Under the pieces are notes generated by a model. That model was given only the letters and a program-made list of their open reading frames with translations, did not search any database and was not told the DNA's origin. 64,000 bases of DNA from Flavobacterium cutihirudinis (lineage in GTDB: Bacteria; Bacteroidota; Bacteroidia; Flavobacteriales; Flavobacteriaceae): positions 868,001 to 932,000 of the forward strand of contig NZ_QRDQ01000007.1 of NCBI RefSeq assembly GCF_003385895.1, written 5' to 3'. Both the position numbers and the translations under genes were made by a program. Of this stretch, positions 9,865 to 18,072 are shown in pieces; position 1 is the first letter of the stretch, and every line of letters starts with the position of its first letter.

Positions 9865-9919
9865 ATCTTATAGTTTGAAGTTGAAAAATAGCGAATGAAA
9901 TTGTAGTTTCATAAAAAAT

Positions 9920-9961
9920 AAAAGCAATAGCCCATTTCTTTTGAAATGGGCTATTGCTTTT
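9920..9961. repeat. Perfect 19-bp hairpin in intergenic DNA
   Basis: The left arm at 9920-9938 (AAAAGCAATAGCCCATTTC) pairs perfectly with the right arm at 9943-9961 around a TTTT loop. It sits only 55 bases beyond the SDR terminator and no gene converges from the right. It could be a second terminator, the stem of a small RNA or a REP-like palindrome. Confidence 0.7.
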
Positions 9962-10623
9962 ATGTCTTCTTACAAAATGAGATTAGTCGGGCTGAATATT
10001 GAAAAGCGTAACTAATAGTATCATTTTGATAGTAATGTAAATGGTTTTGTCTCGTACTTATGTAAATAAAAATAGTTGCTAATAGCGAAAAAAAAGGCCT
10101 TACAAAGACATTAAACACTTTATAAAAAATCATGCTTAAATAGTAATATAATCCATCATAATAATAAGATAGTCCATTTATTTTGAGAGGTGAATAAAAT
10201 AGATTTGTTATTTTGTTAACAAACGTTTAAGTGTTTAAACTTTATAAATTCCAGTGTTTTAGTAGAAAATAGATGTTTTTTTTGAAAATAATTCAATATT
10301 AATATCTTGATTTTTAGATTATTAAATAATTTTTAAAACACGAAAAAAAGTTTTTAAAAAGAACTGTTAATAAAAAAATGCGATTTTTAAAAGTTAATCA
10401 AAAAACGTTTAGCAATTTTACTGTAATTCGCAAAAAGATTAGATGAGAGAATGTAAGAGAAATATACGTAAGCTATATGATTTAAATATTTAATCATCTT
10501 TCTAAATTGTAAGTCTATTATTATTTTATGCCAAAAAACTAAGTATTATGATATCATTTACCAGTAGTATATAGACTTGCGCCCCCAATCTATAACAAAA
10601 CTTAACCAACCTAACTATAATTT
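9962..10623. other. Long AT-rich intergenic region upstream of the nuclease gene
   Basis: This stretch of more than 650 bases holds no credible open reading frame, tRNA or clear RNA structure. It is very AT-rich, with a short C-rich patch (GCGCCCCC) about 50 bases before the next start codon. The promoter of the endonuclease gene probably lies in its last 150 bases, but I cannot assign it. Confidence 0.4.
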
Positions 10624-11610
10624 ATGGCAAAAAGACTACCTAAACTACCTCCTTTACTGCAAAGCAAAATCTATAAAACCGGACAAACCCGAAGTTCAAA
10701 TGATGATGTGATTTTTCAAAACAGAGCCAATAGAAATGGTACTGTTTTGATACCTTTTGAGTCAATACATTTATTTGATGCTGCTATTTTAACTTCGAAC
10801 AAGTTTGAAAGTGGTTTTATAGTTGTTATGAGTCCCGAGGATTACTACACAAATCCTGAAGCATTAATCTTAATGAAGAACAAGAAGTTAAAGCTTGGCG
10901 TCAATACGATTTTGCTGTACGAAACAAGGACACAATGGAATACATTTAATCCATACAAAAACAAACTGTCCGTGGCCGAAAAGAGGACAAGTCCGATAGA
11001 AGGGCATTTTGTTGCAAGAATCTTGTCTTCAGGTTCAAAAGATGAAGAGAAAATTATCCTCGGATTTAATACCAGTAGTTGCAAAGGTGCAGGAATCAGA
11101 GTGCAAGAATATGCTTCTCTTCTAACGATAAAATCCTGTCACTTACAATTAGAATATTTATTCTGGCTCTGCTATGATTCCAGAGAAGTCGCACTTGGAG
11201 CCGGTATGACAGAGAATGAAATCGATAATCGTATGCTGGCAATAGCCACCGCTTGTAATAATCAAAAATTAGCGAATACGGAACGCCTTTACAAGACTCG
11301 CATTATTGATAGTTCTAAAAATACGATTTGTCCTCTTTGTCTAAAAAAGTTAAGTGCAGGGGCTTTTCTAATTAACTTCTTTGACTCTTCTGAAAAGTCA
11401 TCAGATGTCGATAAAGATATTAGCCAGATAAACCTTTTTTACATCAATCAGCTGAAAACGGGAGAGTTCAATCACACTCCTTATAATTTAGCCTGGGGTC
11501 ATCAAAACTGCAATATGATTTGTAAAGAAACTGGCGTAATTGAAACCATTAAATGGATGAAAGAAGTAGTGGTAAATACCATTATTTTCAACAAAGATTC
11601 TTCTAATTAA
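10624..11610 (+). CDS. Probable BstXI-type HNH restriction endonuclease
   Basis: This 328-residue protein has an N-terminal region (KLPPLLQSKIYKTGQTR, then NDDVIFQNR) that I associate with the BstXI family of type II restriction enzymes. The C-terminus carries a zinc-bound HNH-like beta-beta-alpha-metal module: CPLC (C236, C239), then NHTPYNLAWGHQNCNMIC (N283-C300), ending with the typical NLxWxHxxCN pattern. If correct, it cuts DNA at an interrupted palindrome. No methyltransferase or specificity gene lies beside it: upstream is an 811-base gap and downstream is an MFS transporter 188 bases away. The family call rests on remembered sequence similarity, while the HNH-like module is visible directly. 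Confidence 0.6.
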   Translation: MAKRLPKLPPLLQSKIYKTGQTRSSNDDVIFQNRANRNGTVLIPFESIHLFDAAILTSNKFESGFIVVMSPEDYYTNPEALILMKNKKLKLGVNTILLYETRTQWNTFNPYKNKLSVAEKRTSPIEGHFVARILSSGSKDEEKIILGFNTSSCKGAGIRVQEYASLLTIKSCHLQLEYLFWLCYDSREVALGAGMTENEIDNRMLAIATACNNQKLANTERLYKTRIIDSSKNTICPLCLKKLSAGAFLINFFDSSEKSSDVDKDISQINLFYINQLKTGEFNHTPYNLAWGHQNCNMICKETGVIETIKWMKEVVVNTIIFNKDSSN

Positions 11611-11798
11611 CGTTTTAGGAAGTTGAGTTTTTAGATCGGTTTTTTATAAAAAAAATCCAATCTGGAAAGTAGCGTAAATCCTTAAAAGAAAGAAATCCAC
11701 AACTTAAACAACAAGCTATTTGTGTTTAAAAGCAGGCTCAATGTGTTTGCTGTGGTATCAGATTATAAAATATAATTCACCCCAAAAAAAAAGAAAAA

Positions 11799-13067
11799 AT
11801 GATAAGCGTCTTAAGAAAAAAATATATAGAAAATTTTAGTGGTTTCCCAAAAGAAATTTGGATTCTCGCATTAATAACCTTTATAAACAGAACAGGAACA
11901 ATGGTTATTCCGTTTCTCTCCAAATACATGAGAGAGAATCTGCATTTTGAATACAATCAGATTGGTTGGGTTATGGTTTGTTTTGGTGTTGGCTCTTTTA
12001 TCGGTACATGGCTGAGTGGCATCTTGTCTGATAAAATTGGATTTTACAAAGTTATGATAGGAAGTCTTTTTGGAAGTGGTATAATCTTTTTTATGCTGCA
12101 GTACACAACATCGTTTGAGGGCTTTTGCTTTTCTATTCTGTTATTAACAACCATAGCAGATATGTTCAGGCCAGCGATGCTTGTATCTTTAAATACCTAT
12201 ACCCGAAAAGAAAATAAAACTAGGGCTTTGGCTTTGGTAAGAGCGGCAACAAGTCTCGGGTTTCTGTTTGGTCCTCCCTTGGGTGGTCTTATAATTATAT
12301 TAATTGGTTACAAATACCTTTTTTATGTTGATTCGGCTACTTGTATATTGGCAGTTCTGGTTTTTGTTATTTTAGTTAAAGAAAGAAAATTACCCTTTAA
12401 ACTCAAAAAACACAATATCGGATTTGATAAATATGCGATATTAAAAGACAAAGCTTTTTTAACTCATATGTTCATTTCGCTGATAACAGGAATTATGTAT
12501 TTCCAGGTATTTACAACTTTAACCCTTTATCATAGAGAACAGTTTAATTTATCGGAAGTAAACAGTGGTTTGATTTTAAGCTTTAGTGGTATATTGACCT
12601 TGCTTTTTGAATTGCCAATCGTTAATTATGTCGAAAAAAACAAAATCAATAAGTTGAATGTCATAATGGTTGGCCTTGGCTTTATGGTATTAAGTTACAT
12701 TCTTCTTCTAACGAATGACAAATGGTACGGAATATTGTATGTAATGATGTTTTTTATGACTCTTGGCGTAATGCTAACTTTCCCTTTCGCAAATTCATTT
12801 GCCATGACCAGATCGCACAACAATCAGGAGGGAAGGTACATGTCTGTTTTTACAATGAGTTTTAGTCTTGCGCACATATTAAGTGCCAAAACAGGAATGG
12901 AAATTGTTGCCTATGCGAGTTACAGAGCCGATTTTATATTTATGAGTTTAATTGGAGTATTGGCTATTACACTTTGTTATTGGTTGGTTAGAATGGTTGA
13001 AAAAGAAACGGTAGAAACTAAAATAAAAATAGTGCAATCGATTTTCGTTGATAAAAGCAAGAAATAG
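11799..13067 (+). CDS. MFS transporter
   Basis: This 422-residue protein has about twelve hydrophobic helices in two six-helix halves. The MFS loop 2-3 signature appears as GTWLSGILSDKIGFYKVMIG (about residues 67-86). It resembles drug-exporter MFS proteins of the MdtH type, but the substrate cannot be read. It stands alone, with no adjoining regulator. Confidence 0.85.
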   Translation: MISVLRKKYIENFSGFPKEIWILALITFINRTGTMVIPFLSKYMRENLHFEYNQIGWVMVCFGVGSFIGTWLSGILSDKIGFYKVMIGSLFGSGIIFFMLQYTTSFEGFCFSILLLTTIADMFRPAMLVSLNTYTRKENKTRALALVRAATSLGFLFGPPLGGLIIILIGYKYLFYVDSATCILAVLVFVILVKERKLPFKLKKHNIGFDKYAILKDKAFLTHMFISLITGIMYFQVFTTLTLYHREQFNLSEVNSGLILSFSGILTLLFELPIVNYVEKNKINKLNVIMVGLGFMVLSYILLLTNDKWYGILYVMMFFMTLGVMLTFPFANSFAMTRSHNNQEGRYMSVFTMSFSLAHILSAKTGMEIVAYASYRADFIFMSLIGVLAITLCYWLVRMVEKETVETKIKIVQSIFVDKSKK

Positions 13068-13161
13068 CAATCAGCTTTAATAGGGCAATTGGTTTATAAT
13101 TTTTTTTTCAACGTTTGATAAAAATGAATTACTCATAATTATTAAAAAAACACCATTTAAA

Positions 13162-14238
13162 ATGAGAAAAAGTATTGCATTAAAAGCCATAATTCTTTTT
13201 GTTTTTTTAATTCCGTCGAGTTTAATTGCACAAGAACTTTTTGCCGGAATTGAAATAGGAAGTAAGGGAGTAAAAATGTCTGTAATAAATGTCCAAAATA
13301 TTAAAAAAGGAAAATACGAAGTCGTTGATTTTTGGACAGAAAATGTTGCTATTGCAAAAGGTATTGCTATAGACGGAAAATTAGCCGCAAATGATATTGA
13401 TACTGCCTTTGATGTTGTTGTAAAAAATTACACGAAACTACTCAAGGAATACAAAATTGAAGAAAAACATATCTTTATAGTTGTGTCTTCCGGTGTAGGG
13501 ATGGCTAAAAACATTGATATATTACTCCAGAGATTATATGTGTTTACCAATATCAATGTAGCAATCATAACTTCTGAGACTGAGGGAAAATTGTTGCTAA
13601 AAGGATGTATTCCGCCAAAAGAATATTCGGATTCTTTGATTCTTGATATTGGCGGCGGAAACACAAAAGGTGGATATGTAGAGGAATTCAATAATGATGA
13701 TATTCTCGTTTTTTACCCGCTAACATTAGATTTAGGAACAGTAACTTTTACAGAGAAAATAAACAAAAAAGCAAAGAACAATTCTATAAATGAATTTAAC
13801 GAACTGCTTGTTAGTGCATTGCCAGAGTTAAGAGCAGAGACCGATCGTTTGTATCAGCAAAGTCCAAAACTTTCTAAAAAAGACAATATCTATATGTCAG
13901 GTGGTGCAGTTTGGGCATTTTATACACTTTATAAAGGAAAAGGTGCTGTCGAAAATTTTAATCCGTTTGAAATTAAGGAGGTAGAAGATTATAATACGAT
14001 GATAAAAACGGATTATGCAAAATTTGAAGCGCTGGCATCACAAAACAAAGATGTTGAAAAGGTTTTGAAAACCTATTCACAGAAATATTTAATTTCTGCT
14101 AATGCGATATTATTGACATTATTAGAAAAAATGCCTGATGTTAAGTCTAAAAAGATTTATTTCACAAAACAAGGACAAATGGCGTGGTTGCTTTCTTATA
14201 TTGCAGATTCTGCAAAAAGAGCAAAAAACATTCAGTAA
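13162..14238 (+). CDS. Ppx/GppA-like actin-fold protein with signal peptide
   Basis: Residues 1-24 form a signal peptide (MRKSIALKAIILFVFLIPSS, then LIAQ). The rest has the ASKHA signatures of Ppx/GppA phosphatases: phosphate-1 (LFAGIEIGSKG, 26-36), the Ppx-like helix TSETEGKLLLKG (about 138-149, with the catalytic-type Glu), phosphate-2 (LILDIGGGNTKGG, 159-171) and a late Gly-rich strand (YMSGGAVWAF). Ppx enzymes act on polyphosphate or guanosine pentaphosphate in the cytoplasm, so export is unexpected. The 358-residue length suits a two-domain Ppx core without C-terminal extensions. It could act on an extracellular polyphosphate or be a non-catalytic binding protein. It appears monocistronic. 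Confidence 0.75.
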   Translation: MRKSIALKAIILFVFLIPSSLIAQELFAGIEIGSKGVKMSVINVQNIKKGKYEVVDFWTENVAIAKGIAIDGKLAANDIDTAFDVVVKNYTKLLKEYKIEEKHIFIVVSSGVGMAKNIDILLQRLYVFTNINVAIITSETEGKLLLKGCIPPKEYSDSLILDIGGGNTKGGYVEEFNNDDILVFYPLTLDLGTVTFTEKINKKAKNNSINEFNELLVSALPELRAETDRLYQQSPKLSKKDNIYMSGGAVWAFYTLYKGKGAVENFNPFEIKEVEDYNTMIKTDYAKFEALASQNKDVEKVLKTYSQKYLISANAILLTLLEKMPDVKSKKIYFTKQGQMAWLLSYIADSAKRAKNIQ

Positions 14239-14375
14239 TACTGTTTTTATAAAAGGATTTTTTAAATAAGCGGAAAAGGAGTGATTTTAAAGTTTTGATT
14301 ACTCCTTTGTAATGGATATTCAAGGCAGTTAGTTTAAGTTTTCTGCTTTTCGGAGGAATAATTAGAATAATAAGA

Positions 14376-14410
14376 AAAACCAGTAATCAATTAGATTACT
14401 GGTTTTTTTA
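14376..14410. terminator. Bidirectional terminator
   Basis: The perfect stem AAAACCAGTAATC / GATTACTGGTTTT has a 5-base loop and a T run on both strands. It serves the beta-helix gene on the minus strand (stop at 14444). It can also serve the Ppx-like gene on the plus strand, for which a weaker AAAGGAGT/ACTCCTTT stem lies just before it at about 14273-14309. Confidence 0.82.
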
Positions 14411-14443
14411 TTGATTTGTTTATAAAATCTAGTCAATCAAATT

Positions 14444-15709
14444 TTAGCTTTTAATTCTAAAATCAGGCTTTTTCTTCATTGACGAACTCGCGAATAATTG
14501 ATCATTTTTAAGTTTTATAAACTCGATTCCGTATTGTTTTCCTTGATACCAATTACTGATGAAGGAGTTGTAGTCGGTATTTTGAGTTGTTCCAATAATC
14601 TTGGTGTCATTAACAAGCAAATCTTTTAAATTTATTTTTGCTAAATAATCATCGGAAATTGTAACATTGTCAGAAAATATAATAAGGTGACTAAATCCTG
14701 ATATTACCGAATTGGTTAAGGTTAAAAAAGTATTTTCCCGAATTAGTATTGCTTCGTGTTTAAGCCCTTCAGTTTCAGTTCCAATATCTTCAGTATGCAT
14801 CATCGTGATATTTGTCGCATTAACTCGGGTCATTTCTTTTTTTCCATCTAGAACTTCTCCTTTTCTAGTGTCGACGGTTTCCATTTCAAAACATCTTGAT
14901 CCGTAACTATCAGATAAAAACGGACTTCGTATGGCGATACTATTAGAGAGATTGCATTGAACACCTTGGGTAAAATCAAAGTCATCATCTGCAGATCGTA
15001 CAGATACTAAATTATTGGCATTTACGTATCCTCCATAAAACTGAAAAGAATCTTCATCAGATGAAGTAACCTGAATATATTCTAGTTTTGTTTTACTACC
15101 AACACCTGCCAATGACAGACCATTTATTGGTTTATTGGCAGATGTCCTTTTTCCTGAAAATTCAATTCTGACATATTTTAATATGCCAGAATCGCTGTCT
15201 TTGTTGTCTCCGCCATAAAGCGCTTTATGGGGATCAAGCTCGAAATCTAAAGTACCAACTCCACCTATTTTATTTATTGGTGCATCTCCTAAAATAATAA
15301 TACCTCCCCAGTCTCCAGGATTTCTGTCACCGGAGTCTTTGTTGGAGGTAAAAATAATAGGATCGGTTTCGGTACCTTCGGCAATGATTTTGGCACCTTT
15401 TGTGACGACTAACGTAGTCAAAGTATCAGTGTCACATCGTATTAGTGTGCCTGGCTGAATGGTCAAAGTTACATTTGGAGCGACGTATACAGTACCGACT
15501 AAGACATAGACATTTTCTTTTTTTAATGTCATGTTTGTGCTAATGACACCGTTTATTATTATTGAAGCTTCATTATAGTTGGCCGTTTTAGGATTGAAGT
15601 TTGTCCACATATTCAACCAGTTGGTATCGCCATTTATACCTTTAATGTTTTGTGCGTTCGTTAGTATTGTGAAAATAAAAAATACAAGCAACATTAATTT
15701 CTTTTTCAT
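14444..15709 (-). CDS. Secreted right-handed beta-helix protein
   Basis: A signal peptide (MKKKLMLLVFFIFTILTNAQ) precedes about 400 residues of short beta-strand repeats rich in Asn, Gly, Ile and Val (for example VYVAPNVTLTIQPGTLIRCD, then KGAKIIAEGTETDPIIFTS). This is typical of the parallel beta-helix proteins that Bacteroidota secrete and that are often annotated as hypothetical surface proteins. The DWGGIIILGDAPIN and SGKRTSANKPINGLSLAGVG segments are familiar from that group. No catalytic residues can be assigned. It follows the roadblock-like gene by 75 bases on the same strand and probably shares its transcript. Confidence 0.78.
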   Translation of the reverse strand: MKKKLMLLVFFIFTILTNAQNIKGINGDTNWLNMWTNFNPKTANYNEASIIINGVISTNMTLKKENVYVLVGTVYVAPNVTLTIQPGTLIRCDTDTLTTLVVTKGAKIIAEGTETDPIIFTSNKDSGDRNPGDWGGIIILGDAPINKIGGVGTLDFELDPHKALYGGDNKDSDSGILKYVRIEFSGKRTSANKPINGLSLAGVGSKTKLEYIQVTSSDEDSFQFYGGYVNANNLVSVRSADDDFDFTQGVQCNLSNSIAIRSPFLSDSYGSRCFEMETVDTRKGEVLDGKKEMTRVNATNITMMHTEDIGTETEGLKHEAILIRENTFLTLTNSVISGFSHLIIFSDNVTISDDYLAKINLKDLLVNDTKIIGTTQNTDYNSFISNWYQGKQYGIEFIKLKNDQLFASSSMKKKPDFRIKS

Positions 15710-15784
15710 AAATTCTCTTTTTTTAAATTATATTAAAAAAAAAGGCCAACCATTAAAAGTCAGCCATTTCACAATTTCAAGTCA

Positions 15785-16162
15785 TTATAGTTTTGCAGCA
15801 ATCTCTTTTTTGTACTTATTAAGAATTGCTTTTGTCATTCCTAAGTTTGCTTTGGTCGAGTCGACCGCGAGATAAATCATATATAAGTTATTCTCAGAGA
15901 TATCGATAATGTGAATTTGAGAGGTCAGCGTAATCATGATGTCTGATACTACCTGATTTTTTAAACCTAAGGCGCTTACCGCGTTCATTTTTGCTTTTAC
16001 AACTTCAAGGTTGAAAGCTGATGCTAATTCAGGATCAAAATCACCTATTACTGAAAGTGAAAAATAAGACATTCCTGTTTGAATTTCTGCAATTGAAACT
16101 GCGATGAATCCTGGTACATTTTTTTCTAAATCGTCTCCGAATTGTTTTAAAAAGTCTGACAT
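15785..16162 (-). CDS. Roadblock/LC7-like small protein
   Basis: The 125-residue protein has no signal peptide. It follows the roadblock/LC7 (MglB-like) pattern: VPGFIAVSIAEIQTGMSYFS, a DPELASAFNLEVVKAKM helix, alternating strands (IMITLTSQIHIIDISENNLY) and the diagnostic end TKANLGMTKAILNKYKKEI. Roadblock proteins dimerise and regulate small GTPases, but no MglA/Ras-like GTPase gene is present here. It is the first gene of a probable two-gene operon with a secreted beta-helix protein, which is an unusual pairing. The family call rests on the pattern only. Confidence 0.6.
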   Translation of the reverse strand: MSDFLKQFGDDLEKNVPGFIAVSIAEIQTGMSYFSLSVIGDFDPELASAFNLEVVKAKMNAVSALGLKNQVVSDIMITLTSQIHIIDISENNLYMIYLAVDSTKANLGMTKAILNKYKKEIAAKL

Positions 16163-16708
16163 AATTTGGGTATATTAAATTGGTTATAATTTGTTTTTTC
16201 AACTTCCTTGTTGACATTACAAATATATTTTGAAAAACATCTGACGCTCTTTTTTCGATGAATTGATTTATACCATTTTCTTACTTTTTTTTAGGTTTTG
16301 ACCACTTTTTTACAGGTTTTTCTAAAAAAAGTCTGACAATGAGATGTTTAGAATTTCTTTTTTTACAACCATTTAGTGGGTGTTTTTTGAATATTTAAAT
16401 AATTAGCTTATTTTGAGTTAATATATTGTTATTCAGTTGTTTGTGTTTTTAAAATTTTACCATGGGATGGTGTTTGAATTTTAAATTATACCCATTTTGG
16501 TTTTTGTAAACTTCTGTTTTATAGTTTATTGTAATCTGTTTCTTCTTTTTTTAGCCTTTTGATGGTTTTATTTTAAAGAAAAAGTTTTCGCATTAGTTTT
16601 GGTTACTATGACGAAATAAAAAGGCGTATAAAGTGAATTGTTTTTTATGTATAAAAAAGCTTTTCAACTTCTTTAAATAAAAATAATTGAAAAATAAGAT
16701 TCGATTTC
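16163..16708. other. AT-rich intergenic region between divergent operons
   Basis: About 550 bases of AT-rich DNA lie between the divergent roadblock and GH88 operons. I see no open reading frame or RNA gene. The informative part is the operator and promoter at its right end, listed separately. Confidence 0.4.
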
Positions 16709-16730
16709 TGAAAACGTTTTCATAAATTTG
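16709..16730 (+). promoter_or_regulatory. LacI-type operator overlapping a Bacteroidota promoter
   Basis: TGAAAACGTTTTCA (16709-16722) is a perfect 14-base palindrome with the central CG typical of LacI-family operators. It abuts TAAATTTG (16723-16730), a perfect match to the Bacteroidota -7 consensus TAnnTTTG. It lies 54 bases before the GH88 start codon, and the operon's third gene encodes a LacI-family protein, which points to autoregulation. Confidence 0.75.
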
Positions 16731-16783
16731 ATTTTGTCATTTAAAATTTGACTTTAACTAAATTAACTATTAACAAAAACCAC

Positions 16784-18010
16784 ATGAAACAACCAGTCCC
16801 AAAGGAGTCTGTTTTAAAAGTACTCCTGTGTCTCTTGATGACGTGCAGCATTTTTGCACAAGATAAGTCGCTAGAAAAGACATTCAGTAAAGATGAAATG
16901 AGCCAGCTTATAGATGAGCAATTCCGGTTTGCTGCCCAGCAATACAAACTATTAGATAAGAATGTTGCCGCGGATCGCATGCCCGTAACATTTAATCAAA
17001 AAGAAAATAAGGTAACTACAAGCGATACAAAATGGTGGTGCAGCGGTTTTTTTCCGGGAACGCTTTTATACATATATGAATATACACAAGACGCCGAAAT
17101 TAAAGCTGAAGCTGAAAAACGATTGGCGATTCTGGAAAAGGAAAAGCATTACACAGGAAATCACGACTTAGGTTTCATGATGTACTGTAGTTTTGGAAAT
17201 GCTTACAGACTCTTTGGAAAACCAGAAGACAAAGCTACAATCAATACAGCAGCAGCATCATTAGCAACGCGTTACAGACCTTCAATAAAAGCGATTCAAA
17301 GTTGGGACGGTAGTAAGAACTTCAAATGTCCTGTTATTATTGATAATATGATGAATTTAGAATTGTTGAGTTGGGCAACTGACAATGGAGCTGATCCTAA
17401 ATTTAAGGAGATTGCTATAACACATGCAAACACTACAATTAAGAACCATTTTAGACCTGATTATAGTTCTTATCATGTTTTAGATTATGATTTAGAAACT
17501 GGTAAAGTTCTACGAAAAGTAACCTGGCAGGGAGCAGCCGATTCTTCGGCATGGGCGCGCGGTCAGGCTTGGGGTTTATATGGTTATACAATGATGTATC
17601 GTTTTACAAAAGACAAAAACTATTTGAAGCAGGCAAAAAATATTGCAAAGTTTATTCTCAACAATCCTAATTTGCCGGCTGACAAAATTCCATATTGGGA
17701 TTTTAACGCACCAAATATTCCAAACGCTTTCCGTGATGCTTCGGCAGCTTCAATAATGGCTTCGGCATTATTAGAATTGGGACAATATGCTAATAAAAAA
17801 GAGAAAAAAGAATATGTCGATACAGCGCAAAAGATGATTCAGTCTTTAGCTTCCGATAAATACCGAGCTAAATTGGGAGAAAATGGCGGTTTTCTTTTAA
17901 TGCACAGCGTGGGTGCTTTACCATTTAATTCAGAAGTTGATGTACCGCTTACTTATGCCGACTATTACTTTTTGGAGGCTTTACTGAGATATAAGAAATG
18001 GTATTTGTAA
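16784..18010 (+). CDS. GH88 unsaturated glucuronyl/galacturonyl hydrolase
   Basis: This exported enzyme (signal peptide ending CSIFAQ) has an (alpha/alpha)6-barrel sequence with both catalytic-region aspartates of the unsaturated glucuronyl hydrolases: D128 in NHDLGFM and D187 in VIIDNMMN. The SSAWARGQAWGLYG motif is also present. It would remove the 4,5-unsaturated uronic acid that polysaccharide lyases leave on oligosaccharides, by hydrating the double bond. I start it at the ATG at 16784, because the frame upstream opens only with a TTG at 16748 and lacks signal-peptide character. It is the first gene of a three-gene operon with DUF2264 and LacI. Confidence 0.9.
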   Translation: MKQPVPKESVLKVLLCLLMTCSIFAQDKSLEKTFSKDEMSQLIDEQFRFAAQQYKLLDKNVAADRMPVTFNQKENKVTTSDTKWWCSGFFPGTLLYIYEYTQDAEIKAEAEKRLAILEKEKHYTGNHDLGFMMYCSFGNAYRLFGKPEDKATINTAAASLATRYRPSIKAIQSWDGSKNFKCPVIIDNMMNLELLSWATDNGADPKFKEIAITHANTTIKNHFRPDYSSYHVLDYDLETGKVLRKVTWQGAADSSAWARGQAWGLYGYTMMYRFTKDKNYLKQAKNIAKFILNNPNLPADKIPYWDFNAPNIPNAFRDASAASIMASALLELGQYANKKEKKEYVDTAQKMIQSLASDKYRAKLGENGGFLLMHSVGALPFNSEVDVPLTYADYYFLEALLRYKKWYL

Positions 18011-18072
18011 AATTTCTAAAATAAAAGAAAAATTCAATACGAGTAAAACAAACAAATTGCAATTCAAAATAT

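Noticed and set aside
10219..10412. Two AAACGTTT cores as extra LacI operators
   Set aside because: Only the central eight bases match TGAAAACGTTTTCA, the flanks differ, and no related gene lies beside them.
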